A stretch of DNA of 64,000 nucleotides from Elgaria multicarinata webbii (GCF_023053635.1 NC_086182.1:5791001-5855000), one strand, 5' to 3'; shown: positions 57,701 through 61,748, numbered from the stretch's first letter. Program-made: numbers and translations. The notes: a model not told the origin generated them from the sequence alone.

Positions 57701-57865
57701 CAGCCCTCCGACCTCTGCCAGCCGCTGGGTACGACCCTGGTTCACTACCCCACCTCTTACGACAGCGCTCTACGCCACCGGCTGTACCCGGTCTCGACGT
57801 GGCACAGCCAGCCCGCCTACGCCGCTCCCCACGTGCCGGCCTTCCACCGGAACACCAAGCTGTAG
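20401..57865 (+). CDS. ARID5A: ARID5A, AT-rich interaction domain protein 5A (spliced, seven coding exons)
   Basis: The joined exons give 2190 nt, 729 residues plus TAG. Seen: an acidic N-terminus (1-87), an ARID domain at about residues 88-181, a basic linker (about 182-221) and a 508-residue C-terminal part from the last exon. The ARID segment holds FMKERHTPIERVPHLGFKQ, KLGAYELVTGRRLWKNVYD, SPGSTSAATCTRRHYER and LVLPYVRHLKGEDDKPLP, which I recognise as ARID5A-type rather than ARID5B. Conserved distal blocks are EAYKRLFSSFYFKGNHGIMS (282-301), SPLAKKKLLAQVSK and the terminal SALRHRLYPV...NTKL. Family knowledge: ARID5A is a mainly nuclear DNA- and RNA-binding protein that binds AT-rich DNA and stabilises inflammatory mRNAs such as IL6 through 3' UTR stem-loops, opposing Regnase-1; it is also linked to chondrocyte transcription with SOX9. 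All splice sites are GT-AG and intron phases run 1, 0, 1, 0, 2, 0. It is longer than the human protein (594 residues as I recall it); most of the excess is in the last exon. Exon 1 is the least certain part. Confidence 0.95.
21077..21103 (+). repeat. (TG)n microsatellite
   Basis: A pure dinucleotide tract of about 13 units, 0.7 kb into ARID5A intron 1. Confidence 0.95.
23680..23800. repeat. Interspersed repeat fragment (LINE 3' end type)
   Basis: GTGGATCAGGCCAATGATCC and the following CTTCTAGTCTAGTATACTG match the common 3' region also seen at 60221-60295. Confidence 0.5.
23857..25235 (-). mobile_element. CR1 LINE, longest copy, reverse transcriptase largely open
   Basis: About 1.38 kb on the minus strand inside ARID5A intron 1. 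A continuous frame of 396 codons (24043-25233, opening at a TTG within the truncated protein) covers most of the reverse transcriptase: VIYLDFSKAFDKVPHDILIN, SGVPQGSVLGPVLFNIFIND, then CADDTKLGG where FADD is usual, and the thumb region HLEYCVQFWAPQF. The frame ends at a TGA where the copy at 63565-64000 reads CGA (AVRQWNQL), a CpG-type change that removes the last 30 or so codons. The 5' part (endonuclease and fingers) is missing by truncation near 25235. The Phe-to-Cys change next to the catalytic Asp pair and the truncation make it inactive. The 3' end keeps three octamer repeats. Confidence 0.95.
26107..26198. repeat. Family G fold-back MITE
   Basis: Paired arms around AGCCCCATGCTGGCTGGGGCT, with AACACATCTGGAGGGAACCA at the right end. 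Confidence 0.7.
26393..26615 (-). mobile_element. CR1 LINE 3' fragment
   Basis: About 220 bp of minus-strand CR1 with AGTAGAGTTGGAAGGGGCCT and TCAGGAAGTTTTTCCTGATG; an internal deletion removes part of the UTR, and the 5' end is truncated. Confidence 0.9.
26620..28600. other. Intronic stretch, few recognisable features
   Basis: ARID5A intron 1. C-rich and T-rich runs, a (GA)n tract at 27705-27737 and, at about 28240-28400, several GGGGTGGAGC-like repeats. Several frames open on both strands without any family motif. Confidence 0.55.
27705..27737 (+). repeat. (GA)n microsatellite
   Basis: A pure dinucleotide tract after a G homopolymer in ARID5A intron 1. Confidence 0.95.
28630..29100 (-). 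mobile_element. L2-clade LINE 3' fragment preceded by (ACT)n
   Basis: Minus strand: tail with an ATT/ACT repeat at 28603-28650, then CCATAGCTGAAGCTCTCTGG, GCGGTTTACAATAATTGACA and remnants of the reverse-transcriptase C-terminus to about 29100. More diverged than the copies at 34 kb and 49 kb. Confidence 0.82.
29650..29750. repeat. Family G fold-back MITE
   Basis: AAACTTCCATCAGCCCTAGC pairs with GATGCTAGGAGTTGTAGATC; ends degraded. Confidence 0.7.
30225..30480 (+). mobile_element. L2-clade LINE reverse transcriptase palm fragment
   Basis: Translation of the + strand gives GLSAAFDTTDHGILLGCLAT, the AFD..DH palm motif of L2-type reverse transcriptases, followed by HYLSRGLYTVVLGD and a degraded VPQGS-like region. 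It lacks the 3' end, so it is an internal remnant with several frame breaks. Confidence 0.75.
30500..30590. repeat. Family G fold-back MITE
   Basis: CCCTCCAGATGTTGTTGGAC and TGCGACTCCCATGATTCC form one arm; the other arm is partial. Confidence 0.6.
31099..31210. repeat. Family E Harbinger-like palindromic MITE
   Basis: GGGTGCAATCCTATGCATG and the inverted partner AACATGTATAAGATTGTGC; the right terminus is altered and flanking TWA is not clear. Confidence 0.78.
31220..33740. other. Intronic stretch, no gene recognised
   Basis: ARID5A intron 1. Contains (CA)n near 31763-31785, a poly-C/poly-G rich patch near 32740, and at 33255-33410 a loose series of TATTTGACA-like segments. A GGGGCCGGTGCCAGACACT string at 32257 resembles a family C end but has no partner. 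Confidence 0.5.
33735..33835. repeat. Family G fold-back MITE
   Basis: CCTCCAGATGTGTTGGACTA and CAATTCCCATAATCCCTGCC on the left, GGGAGATGCAGTCCAAATCA on the right. Confidence 0.72.
34009..34657 (-). mobile_element. L2-clade LINE 3' fragment with open C-terminal frame
   Basis: Minus strand, about 650 bp. A 142-codon frame (34210-34638) carries the reverse-transcriptase C-terminus: KLQLVQNKAAQLLTRTGRRD, HITPVLFQLHWLPV, FSAVAPRLWNELPKEVRLAP. The 3' UTR includes ACCGCCCAATAGCCGGAGCT and ends in a TTTA repeat (on the + strand). Truncated at the 5' side near 34657. Its UTR is almost identical to the copies at 49055 and 51912, so the family moved recently. Confidence 0.93.
34659..35550. mobile_element. 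Family C-like element split by a nested hAT
   Basis: Left part starts AGGCCGGCTCTGCCATTAGG and GCAATCACCTCAGGCAGCAG; right part ends TTGCCTCAGGAAGCAAGTTG and GGGCTAGTCCTGA. A 607-bp hAT element (34820-35426) sits inside. The same left end recurs at 48014. Confidence 0.62.
34820..35426. mobile_element. Family H non-autonomous hAT element, exact 8-bp duplication
   Basis: A 607-bp AT-rich element from CAGGGTGGATTTGATTTAAA to TGATTTTTATCCACCCTG, flanked by exact GAAATTAC repeats at 34812-34819 and 35427-35434. I see no transposase frame. The ends resemble a hAT family found in several reptiles. Confidence 0.93.
35560..36060 (+). mobile_element. LINE 3' end (CR1/L2 group) with short open frame
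   Basis: A 97-codon frame (35559-35852) encodes the end of a LINE polyprotein: VYKFLRGLENVDRETFFSIS, then MKLLGGRFRMDESFFTQRIV and KLWNLLPQDIV...FRRGLDKFLEE. It is followed by 3' UTR ending GGACTAGGTGGACCCTTGAT. Better preserved than the copy at 3640-4222. Confidence 0.82.
36440..36478 (+). repeat. Imperfect (TG)n/(CG) microsatellite
   Basis: Alternating TG with CG interruptions in ARID5A intron 1, about 1 kb before exon 2. Confidence 0.85.
37017..37225 (-). repeat. tRNA-Ala-derived SINE
   Basis: On the minus strand: AGCTCAAGTGATAGAGCACC (box A), TGCTTTGGATGCTGAAGG (anticodon-arm region), AGGTTCAATCTCTGGCATCC (box B), then body with TTAAAAAGGATCAGGTAGC and TAGACAATACTGGGCTCGGT. This is the head and body of a SINE widely seen in squamates. 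It ends about 240 bases before ARID5A exon 2. Confidence 0.85.
37463..37617 (+). CDS. ARID5A: ARID5A coding exon 2
   Basis: The acceptor is a pyrimidine-rich tract ending in GATGCAG at 37462; the donor is GTGAGT at 37618. The exon enters in phase 1 and leaves in phase 0, encoding residues 2 (part) to 53. It starts with a basic run, KGKRKKK, that could act as a nuclear localisation signal, then turns acidic and rich in Pro, Glu and Ser. Low complexity means homology outside the first residues is weak; its place is supported by phase and splice sites. Confidence 0.82.
37765..37832. repeat. Family G fold-back MITE, half copy
   Basis: GATGGGAGTTGCAGTCCAAA with ACATCTGGAGAGCTCCAGGT; right arm only. 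Confidence 0.7.
37879..37901 (+). repeat. (TG)n microsatellite
   Basis: A pure dinucleotide tract of about 11 units in ARID5A intron 2. Confidence 0.95.
38216..38332. repeat. Family G fold-back MITE, both arms
   Basis: GCCCTCCAGATGTTTTGGAC with TACAACTTCCATCAGCCCTA pairs with GATAATGGGAATTGTAGGTC and AAAACATCTGG. A second, more diverged unit follows at about 38339-38450. Confidence 0.85.
40076..40098 (+). repeat. (TG)n microsatellite
   Basis: A pure dinucleotide tract of about 11 units in ARID5A intron 2. Confidence 0.95.
40329..40392 (-). mobile_element. CR1 3' end fragment
   Basis: About 64 bases: TAGAGTTGGAAGGGGGCTAT and GAGTCCAACCCCCTGCTCAA; the rest is missing. Confidence 0.85.
41946..42400. 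repeat. Family D-like element with a large palindrome
   Basis: Begins TAGGGCTGTGCAACCCAC, as in family D. From about 42180 to 42390 it is an imperfect palindrome: GCCATTGACCCTGGGTGGTG pairs with CCCCCCCAGGGTCAATGGC, and CTGCAGGTGCCCTGCTTCC with AAGCAGGCATCTGCAGG. The right end of the whole element is not clear. Confidence 0.65.
42820..43015. repeat. Palindromic repeat, about 190 bp
   Basis: GTTTATTCTGCCCAGCACGT with TTCGGAAATACAATTCCTTC on the left pairs with GGAATCGCATTTCCGAAACA and TGTTGGGCAGAATAATAAAT on the right. Not matched to families A-I. Confidence 0.7.
43928..44060. repeat. Family B fold-back MITE, right end eroded
   Basis: CAGTGGCGGCTGGTGGCTCC to the central joint, then CGGTTCTGACTGAAACACGG; the last 20 or so bases are diverged. 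Confidence 0.78.
44658..45130 (-). mobile_element. CR1 LINE 3' fragment
   Basis: About 470 bp minus-strand CR1, with reverse-transcriptase C-terminus ([20 protein letters not shown] and [20 protein letters not shown]) and 3' octamer repeats. A small deletion removes the RNNG segment seen in other copies. It adjoins a SINE head at 45134. Confidence 0.93.
45134..45205 (-). repeat. tRNA-Ala-type SINE head
   Basis: Minus strand: AGCTCAGCGGCAAAACACCT, GCTTTGCATGGAGACGGCC and CCGGGTTCAATCCC give box A, a TGC anticodon region and box B. There is no SINE body after it, so this is a head fragment rather than a functional tRNA gene. Confidence 0.75.
45890..46262 (+). mobile_element. L2-clade LINE 3' fragment
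   Basis: Contains GAGGGCCTTCTCTGGGGTGG, ACGGAACCATCTCCCCAATG, and a 3' UTR with AGAGCTTTGGCTATTGGGCG. Coding part is broken. Confidence 0.85.
46390..46640. repeat. Two adjacent family G fold-back MITEs
   Basis: First at about 46390-46490 (TCAACTCCCAGTCTTCCAGC with GAATGCTGAGAGCTGAAGTC), second at about 46510-46640 (GTGCCTCCAGATGTATTGGA with GGACTTGTAGTCCAGCACAT). Confidence 0.7.
47023..47360. repeat. Probable family D-like element, degenerate
   Basis: Starts TAGGGATGTTGGAAAAATCC and ends near GAATTCCCTA. It contains GAATCCGATCCGCGGATCCC, similar in style to family D. No target duplication seen. Confidence 0.4.
47440..47522 (-). repeat. Possible tRNA-type SINE head, degenerate
   Basis: Minus strand has CTAGCGGTAGCTCAGTGGGA (box A-like) but no convincing box B. 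It lies about 220 bases before ARID5A exon 3. Confidence 0.4.
47741..47930 (+). CDS. ARID5A: ARID5A coding exon 3, start of ARID domain
   Basis: The acceptor ends TTTCCCCCTCAG at 47740; the donor is GTATGT at 47931. The exon covers residues 54-116 plus the first base of codon 117. The first half is acidic (Glu/Ser rich) and the second half is the N-terminal ARID helix region, FLVNLYKFMKERHTPIERVP followed by HLGFKQ, nearly identical to mammalian ARID5A. Phase 0 in, phase 1 out. Confidence 0.96.
47931..48976 (+). other. ARID5A: ARID5A intron 3 (1.05 kb)
   Basis: GTATGT to TTTTAG. A family C-like left end, GGGCCGGCTCTGCCGTTAGG and GCCTCAGGCGGCAGATGCTG, begins at 48014; its right end is not clear. 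Otherwise no recognised features. Confidence 0.75.
48977..49029 (+). CDS. ARID5A: ARID5A coding exon 4 (ARID domain)
   Basis: A 53-base exon between acceptor TTCCTTTTAG and donor GTAAGG, encoding INLFKIYKVVEKLGAYEL (residues 117-134). The KLGAYE core is typical of ARID5 proteins. Phe replaces the Trp I recall at INLW in human ARID5A and ARID5B. An L2-type LINE begins only about 25 bases past the donor. Confidence 0.96.
49055..49365 (-). mobile_element. L2-clade LINE 3' fragment
   Basis: Minus-strand 3' UTR and the last codons of the reverse transcriptase, almost identical over 300 bases to 34009-34330 (CCGCCCAATAGCCGGAGCTC, AAAATACAATATAAAAGCTC). 5'-truncated at 49365. Confidence 0.94.
50095..50340 (+). 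mobile_element. L2-clade LINE fragment
   Basis: GGAGGGCCTTCTCTGTACTG and TGGGGCCAATGCTGGACTC correspond to the C-terminal coding region and UTR start seen at 45890-46060; degraded. Confidence 0.65.
50682..51055. repeat. Cluster of family B MITE pieces with an inserted L2 tail
   Basis: A near-complete unit at 50682-50803, an L2-type tail at 50810-50878 (TTGTACCCCGCCTCGATCCA then AATAAATAAATAAATG), a second right half at 50895-50962 and a third right end at 51028-51052 (ACTGACATCGGAGCCACCAG). It probably reflects tandem or nested insertions. Confidence 0.72.
51404..51501 (+). CDS. ARID5A: ARID5A coding exon 5 (ARID domain)
   Basis: The acceptor is a CT-rich tract ending TTCTTCTAG at 51403; the donor is GTACGG at 51502. 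It encodes VTGRRLWKNVYDMLGGSPGS then TSAATCTRRHYE and two bases of the next Arg codon (residues 135-167). This is the DNA-contacting loop and helix region of the ARID fold. The DMLGG sequence departs from the DELGG I expect in ARID5 proteins. Confidence 0.96.
51655..51750 (+). mobile_element. CR1-type 3' tail, plus strand
   Basis: GTGGATTCCTGCATTGACCC, GGTTGGACTCGATGGCCTTA and octamer repeats ending GATTCTATGATTCTA. Short enough to be the tail of a SINE that borrowed the CR1 end; the upstream head is not recognised. Confidence 0.85.
51907..52372 (-). mobile_element. L2-clade LINE 3' fragment with open C-terminal frame
   Basis: Minus strand. An 85-codon frame reads GLGYLKERLLPYVPARILRS, VLLREPLPKEVRQAATRSRA, FSAVAPRLWNELPKEVRLAP. 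3' UTR and TTTA-type tail as in the copies at 34 kb and 49 kb. Confidence 0.93.
53227..53455. repeat. Half family B MITE and adjoining hairpin
   Basis: CAGTGGAGGCAGGTGGCTCA to GCTCCGGGTTTCC is a left half of family B. A separate inverted repeat follows: TTCCCCAAGGCTGTAGAAAT near 53352 pairs with ATTTCTGCAGCCTTGGGGAA ending near 53453, with a loop of about 50 bases. Confidence 0.7.
53857..54019 (+). CDS. ARID5A: ARID5A coding exon 6 (end of ARID domain and basic linker)
   Basis: The acceptor ends TTGCTTTGCAG at 53856; the donor is GTAAGG at 54020. It covers residues 168-221: LVLPYVRHLKGEDDKPLPPI closes the ARID domain, then PRKQYKVSKESKGD and a Lys/Glu-rich run (EKKRAKKEKLRDQ) that probably includes a nuclear localisation signal. 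Phase 2 in, phase 0 out. Confidence 0.96.
54238..54341. repeat. Family F Tc1/mariner-like MITE, short copy
   Basis: CCGTATTTCTTCGATTCTAA to TCGAAGCAATATGG, flanked by TA on both sides; 104 bp. Confidence 0.85.
54870..55017. repeat. Family F mariner-like MITE, right half
   Basis: TGGTACTGAAATTAGTGTGC to TCGAAGAAATACGG followed by TA. The matching left end is absent or is the copy at 54238, in which case one larger element of about 780 bp would span the CpG-rich block. Confidence 0.75.
55050..55165 (-). repeat. L2-type 3' tail fragment
   Basis: TTTATTTACATTATTTATAT with GCCGCTCCCTAAAAGGTG, a diverged LINE tail on the minus strand. Confidence 0.5.
55208..55500. repeat. Possible family D-like element, degenerate
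   Basis: Begins TAGGGGTGCATGGATTATG and continues into AT-rich sequence with AAAATGTGCATTTTTTGC. No right end or duplication identified. Confidence 0.35.
56056..56242. repeat. Family B fold-back hAT MITE, 7 of 8 duplication
   Basis: A 187-bp palindrome from CAGTGGAGGCTGGTGGC to CCACCAGCCTCTCCTG, flanked by AGCGGAAG (56048-56055) and AGTGGAAG (56243-56250). This copy shows that family B is hAT-type. It lies about 100 bases before the ARID5A last-exon acceptor. Confidence 0.9.
56339..57865 (+). CDS. ARID5A: ARID5A terminal coding exon 7
   Basis: The acceptor is TTTTTCATTGCAG at 56338; the frame stays open for 508 codons to TAG at 57863-57865. Landmarks: EAYKRLFSSFYFKGNHGIMS and PLAKKKLLAQVSK (282-314), IFRGYFHTSRSDVMKP, a bipartite-like basic patch PKKRASEEDSFLHGKKLK followed by AVSPFVKE, YKGTMLRLPVNFGSPGEHLK, and the C-terminal SALRHRLYP and HRNTKL. 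Each has a recognisable counterpart in mammalian ARID5A. The exon is GC-rich, so long shadow frames open on both strands, including a + frame that runs past the stop. Confidence 0.96.
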   Translation, partial: VLPETLKPDPVSAPKPAGGIEQPQPHEQAEGRLPLPNGREVPESQPLDGCHGNCRAHGCSEAYKRLFSSFYFKGNHGIMSPLAKKKLLAQVSKDESLYCHEKHLSHCPEYTKIRIRDSPGSDPEAGPKNPLVGHHHQETQKPGPEADASRGPAGSSQVSKANEGMPKVYPSPRESQMPQKADSGSSVGLPSPGPLIFRGYFHTSRSDVMKPKSCHPLRGPVEYYPGFTDFSESCSAYQPPGKDALLGSLPQNKQEVSEDQPEDLRRKPSQPLPCWRGDAPPSSAFQISSPGGKRGSSPFPHAKVSWVPPVANLAKVSPQVPKNGGPPIPQGQAGGSGPKKRASEEDSFLHGKKLKAVSPFVKEVESNSGRERSGSPGGQAGLAKPKATVPTSGFPVAPVPQVQDMYKGTMLRLPVNFGSPGEHLKGQPPSLVPSLSISPFIIPAFPTPLLTASVQPSDLCQPLGTTLVHYPTSYDSALRHRLYPVSTWHSQPAYAAPHVPAFHRNTKL

Positions 57866-58772
57866 CCGCCCTCCGTGGGCCTCCAGAGACATGTCGCGTT
57901 TTGGACAAGGCCCGAAACGGCATGCGAACTGCAGCTGGGCTGCACTTCTGCGTTTTGACTGTCCTCTTTCAGGCGCTTTCTCCTTTTCTTTTCTTTTTGG
58001 AAAAGCAGCAGGATGCTACAATCAGGAACATATAATCTTCTCTCTCTTTTTTTTAACTCTTTGAACCGTCTTTGTATTTGGTATGGTATGCAAATGACTT
58101 GTGCTTAAAAAAAAAATAACCCCAGTAGGGAACAAAGTTCATATAAACAGAGATTTATATCTGTGGTAGTGCTGGACCGGATTCCTTTCTAATTCATCTA
58201 TACTCTCTAGGCGCAACAGAAGTTGCCGGTATGGGCCCGGGGGGGGGGGGCGTTTGTGCAAATGGGGGGGCACGTAAACCTCAACAAGTAAATGCTAACA
58301 GTTGCCAGCAAAGAGTTACCTTCTCTCCTGCATGGGGAGCTTCAAGGTTTGCTGGGGATCTCCAGGTGCCGTCCTGTACTGTAAAACCCCTCTGCCATTC
58401 CGGGGTCCCTTTCCTCATCCAAAACTTGCTTCGTTTTGCCTCCTTGCTCACCCCAGTGCTTCAGCGTTCAGCAAGGAGGAGAAACGCTCCGCCTCCCCTC
58501 CACCCTCCCAATTCTGTAGGCAGAAATAGTGAAAGGATCCTGTTGAAGGGGCTTGTGCTGGGGCTAAGGCACTATTTCCTGAGCATCTCATGGCCCTAGC
58601 AGATTTCTCCTCTTCCTCAACCGCCCTGAATTAAGTTGGAAGCACATCACACCTTTCTACCCAAAATGGTTTACTCTTGAAGGGTTAATTCAAATGCAAC
58701 ACTCCCAAGTGCAAGGAATCTAGCCACGGTGCACTGGAACTGTAGTTGGCTTTCTATACAAAATTTATAATA

Positions 58773-58952
58773 CCGTATTTCTTCGGTTCTAAGACGCCAT
58801 CGATTGTAAGACGCACACTAATTTCAGTACCACCAACAGAAAAAAGCTTTGATTCTAAGAAATAATAAACGCACCCGCGATTCTAAGACGCACCCTGTTT
58901 TTAGAGATGTTTATATGGGAAAAAAGTGTGTCTTAGAATCGAAGAAATACGG
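58773..58952. repeat. Family F Tc1/mariner-like MITE in the ARID5A 3' UTR
   Basis: A 180-bp element from CCGTATTTCTTCGGTTCTAA to TCGAAGAAATACGG, flanked by TA on both sides. The terminal 25 bases pair with two mismatches. It contains AATAAA at 58864-58869 on the gene strand. Confidence 0.9.
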
Positions 58953-59028
58953 TAATAGATAGTACAATTTAACTCTAATTATTTGAAATAGTTATATGAA
59001 CAGCCAATAGGTTTTGAAAAACAATATC

Positions 59029-59034
59029 AATAAA
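59029..59034 (+). terminator. Candidate polyadenylation signal AATAAA for ARID5A
   Basis: A canonical AATAAA hexamer about 1.16 kb after the stop codon in an AT-rich setting, followed by T-containing sequence. Chosen over the hexamer inside the MITE because it lies in unique DNA; both may be used. Confidence 0.5.
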
Positions 59035-59054
59035 GGTCTTCTCAGTCAATTTTG

Positions 59055-59660
59055 CAAAAGCGTTATACTAGGCGATCTACAGTTGTATCTGGCCGTCTAC
59101 GAGTTTTTACGAACCTCTGGGGAAACTCCATTTTGAGCAGGATGTCTCCCTCCGGTATTCAGATAGACTTAACTCAAACACTTTTCATTTCTTTTTTAAA
59201 AAAGAGAAACTCATAACTATTTGTAAGGACTGATACTGTTGGAAAACCAATTTAACATGCTTAAATGACTGAATTACCAACAGTCTGCTGGTTGGTAAAG
59301 GCAAGACAGCCTTGGTTTTTTTTAGTAGGATAACTGTTTCTTCAGCGCACAGTTCCCAAAATGTCAAATACTCGTATGTCCAGTCACTAACACAGCAGTC
59401 TTGACTCTTGAAGGGTGTCAGGATGAAGAATAATTTGCTCCTACATGAGCAGCCGCCTTCCACTTGTTCCTGTATTAATTACAGATCACGGTTCTGGACT
59501 AGGATTACCCCCCCCACCCCCCAGCAAATGACTTAGATGTAGAAGCGGAAGAGCCAGGTTCCCACTGAATGATTCAGTTGCACCCAGTACACCAGGACAA
59601 CAGTTGGCATCTGAGACTGATTAAAAAGTTTCCAGGGATTGGGATCCTGGCCCTCTGATA
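59055..59660. other. Intergenic stretch, nothing recognised
   Basis: Unique-looking sequence downstream of ARID5A. Short frames on the minus strand lack family motifs. Confidence 0.5.
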
Positions 59661-59665
59661 GTGGA

Positions 59666-60175
59666 GCGGCCTGATTCGCCTCTGACAAAGGTGGAGATGG
59701 ATCGGGTCGGGGGGGGGGGGCTGCGGATTGAGGCGAAGCGGTTCACCTCGATCCGGACGCAGGTAAGTGGGGGGAGGAGGACTCACCTGGCGCCACGCCG
59801 CTGCCGCAGTCTGCACGGCCTCCTCTTCCAGCTTGAAGCTGGGACCTCAATTGAAGCCCACGATGGACTGCACTGGACACAGGTAAGGGGGCGGGGGGGA
59901 GTTTGGCTTACCTGGCTCCGCCGCAGTCCATGTGGCGACGGCGGTGGAGCCAGGTAAGGGGGCGGGGGGCTTACCTGCCTCCGTCGCGGGCTTCAACTGA
60001 GGGCCAGGCCTCAAAGCGGAAGCAGGCCTGGCCCTCAGTTGAAGCTCGCACCGGACCATGACGGAGCCAGGGAAGGGGGGGGGGGGAGTTTCACTTACCT
60101 GGCTCTGTTACCGCAAGAGGAGCCCACGACGGATCCCCCTGCCCCTTTACCTGGCTCCCTCCCCCCCCCGGCAAG
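59666..60175. repeat. Family D-related GC-rich element, splice-donor rich
   Basis: Shares GATTCGCCTCTGACAAAGG, GGCGAAGCGG and CTCGATCCGGA with 6417-6687, then expands into alternating direct and inverted modules with AGGTAAG (+) and CTTACCT (complement) strings near 59762, 59880, 59907, 59952, 59970 and 60095. The left terminus is lost and the right is unclear. Confidence 0.72.
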
Positions 60176-60220
60176 TGGCAGCTGCCATTTTTATTTCCCA
60201 TAAGTCTCCTGTGAATGATT

Positions 60221-60295
60221 CTAAGAACATAAGTGCCATGCTGGATCAGACTGAGGGCCCATCACAGTGGCCAACCAGATGTCAATGAGGGACCA
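60221..60295. repeat. Interspersed repeat fragment (LINE 3' end type)
   Basis: AGAACATAAGTGCCATGCTG with GATCAGACTGAGGGCCCATC and CAGTGGCCAACCAGATG, a common reptile repeat end. Confidence 0.6.
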
Positions 60296-60316
60296 ACAAA
60301 CCAGGGCATGATGAAA

Positions 60317-60577
60317 CAGCACCTGGTGAAATTTCCTCTTCATCACAACAGTTAAAGCTGCAGGAGCCCTGCCCTCTTATGAATCTGGACACTCTAGCTA
60401 TATTAGAATTATACTAGAGTGACCAGATATGAAAGAGGACAGGGCTCCTAAAGCTTTAACTGCTGTGATGAAGAGAGCATTTCACCAGGTGCTCCATGCA
60501 TACAAACGACATCTGCTGAAATTCCCCCAACTGTTAAAGATACAGGAGCCCTGTCCTCCTTTTCATACGGTCACCCT
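60317..60577. repeat. Family A fold-back hAT MITE, left end missing
   Basis: CAGCACCTGGTGAAATTTCC through the central joint to CATACGGTCACCCTA. The left arm's first 60 or so bases are replaced by other sequence. Confidence 0.85.
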
Positions 60578-60717
60578 AGCTGATTATAATTCGTGTAAGT
60601 ACAATGAAATTTTTATTTTGAAAACCTGATACCATCAATGAGCAAATGATGGAATGAAAGATACGTGGCAATCCACAAAAGACAGGCAAGATGGATTTAA
60701 CAGAAGCTGTTCATCCC

Positions 60718-60775
60718 ATTTATTTATTTCATTTATATACCTCCCCATAGCTGAAGCTCTCTGGGTGGTTTACTA
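60718..60775 (-). repeat. L2-type 3' tail fragment
   Basis: TTTATTTATTTCATTTATAT followed by CCATAGCTGAAGCTCTCTGG; very short. Confidence 0.75.
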
Positions 60776-60888
60776 GCATCCCATACTCCCCCCCCCCCGC
60801 CACCTTCACTCTACAAGCGAGTGGTCCATCCAGCCATTTGGAACAAGGTATTAGGGCACAAGTCAAGATATGTGATGAATCGCGCTGT

Positions 60889-60975
60889 GAATCATAGAAT
60901 CATAGAATAGCAGAGTTGGAAGGGGCCTACAAGGCCATGGAGTCCAACCCCCTGCTCAATGCAGGAATCCACCCG
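60889..60975 (-). mobile_element. CR1 3' end fragment
   Basis: Terminal octamer repeats, CAGAGTTGGAAGGGGCCTAC and AATGCAGGAATCCACCC; about 85 bases. Confidence 0.92.
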
Positions 60976-61591
60976 TGTGCACAAGGGGCCTCTCAAAATA
61001 CTCCACCCCATCTGTGGGAAGAGAAATGGGACGGACTATTTCTCCGGCTTTCTCCCCGGGGGATTTCCCACAGGCAGGCATCACCATTGGCAAGGGTTGT
61101 AGAACAGCTTCTTTATTTTGGGGGTGGGGTGGGGTTTGAGGGTTGCGCTGCCATTGCAAGTGGTGTGTTGGCAGCCTGGCCCCCATTTTGCGTTCTCCAC
61201 AATGTGCCATCTACCTAGCATCACTCCAGGGCATAGAGGGGAGGGAATGCAGCCACAGCAAAAGAATAATGGCTATAGTGCCCACCCCCCTTCCTCATTA
61301 CGGACTGGCTACAGAGTAAAACTAACAAAACCCTGAACTTCCCAGATAAATAATTGTTTTGAGTAGCAATTTCAGGAAAGGATTTCTACTCTTGGGTAAA
61401 AGATGGAAGGGCTGCGGAGAGCTGGGCCTGTTCCACAGAACGGAGCGAAACACTTGTGGCTTTCAGGTGCAATTGGGCAAAACCAAACCAGTGTGATTAG
61501 ACAGGGCTGCTCCGGGGTCCCCTTCCGGGCTCCCGCGGCCACCGGAACGAAATGCTGCAGAGGAACACTGCGTGTGATGGCATGGGAGGCT

Positions 61592-61748
61592 GCAACCTTG
61601 ATGAAGCTCAGCGGGTCTAGGCCTGGTCAGTTTCTGGAAGGGTGACTACCTGGAAACCCCATGTACATTGATTCCTGCATTGAGCAGGGGGTTGGACTCG
61701 ATGGCCTTGTAGGCCCCTTCCAACTCTATGATTCTATGATCTATGATC
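61592..61748 (+). repeat. Candidate SINE: 5S-rRNA-like segment joined to a CR1-type tail
   Basis: 61592-61655 aligns with the 3' half of vertebrate 5S rRNA (GAAGCTCAGCGGGTCT, GGCCTGGTCAGT, GGGTGACTACCTGGAAACC). After about ten bases the CR1 3' end follows in the same orientation (GATTCCTGCATTGAGCAGGG to octamer repeats at 61748). The 5' half of 5S is not recognisable, so this is either a truncated 5S-derived SINE or two chance-adjacent fragments. Confidence 0.65.

Larger units (their letters stand above)
57866..59055 (+). other. ARID5A: ARID5A probable 3' UTR
   Basis: Sequence after the stop has no further coding signal and becomes AU-rich with long T runs. It contains a mariner-like MITE at 58773-58952. 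The most likely polyadenylation signal is AATAAA at 59029-59034, giving a 3' UTR of roughly 1.2 kb. A second AATAAA lies inside the MITE at 58864-58869. The exact end is inferred. Confidence 0.6.

Noticed and set aside
57253-58035. 260-codon + frame overlapping the end of ARID5A exon 7
   Set aside because: A shadow frame in a GC-rich exon; the conserved ARID5A frame overlaps it and ends at 57865 with the expected C-terminus.
61592-61660. Functional 5S rRNA gene
   Set aside because: Only the 3' half is recognisable, with many changes, and it is joined to a CR1 tail.
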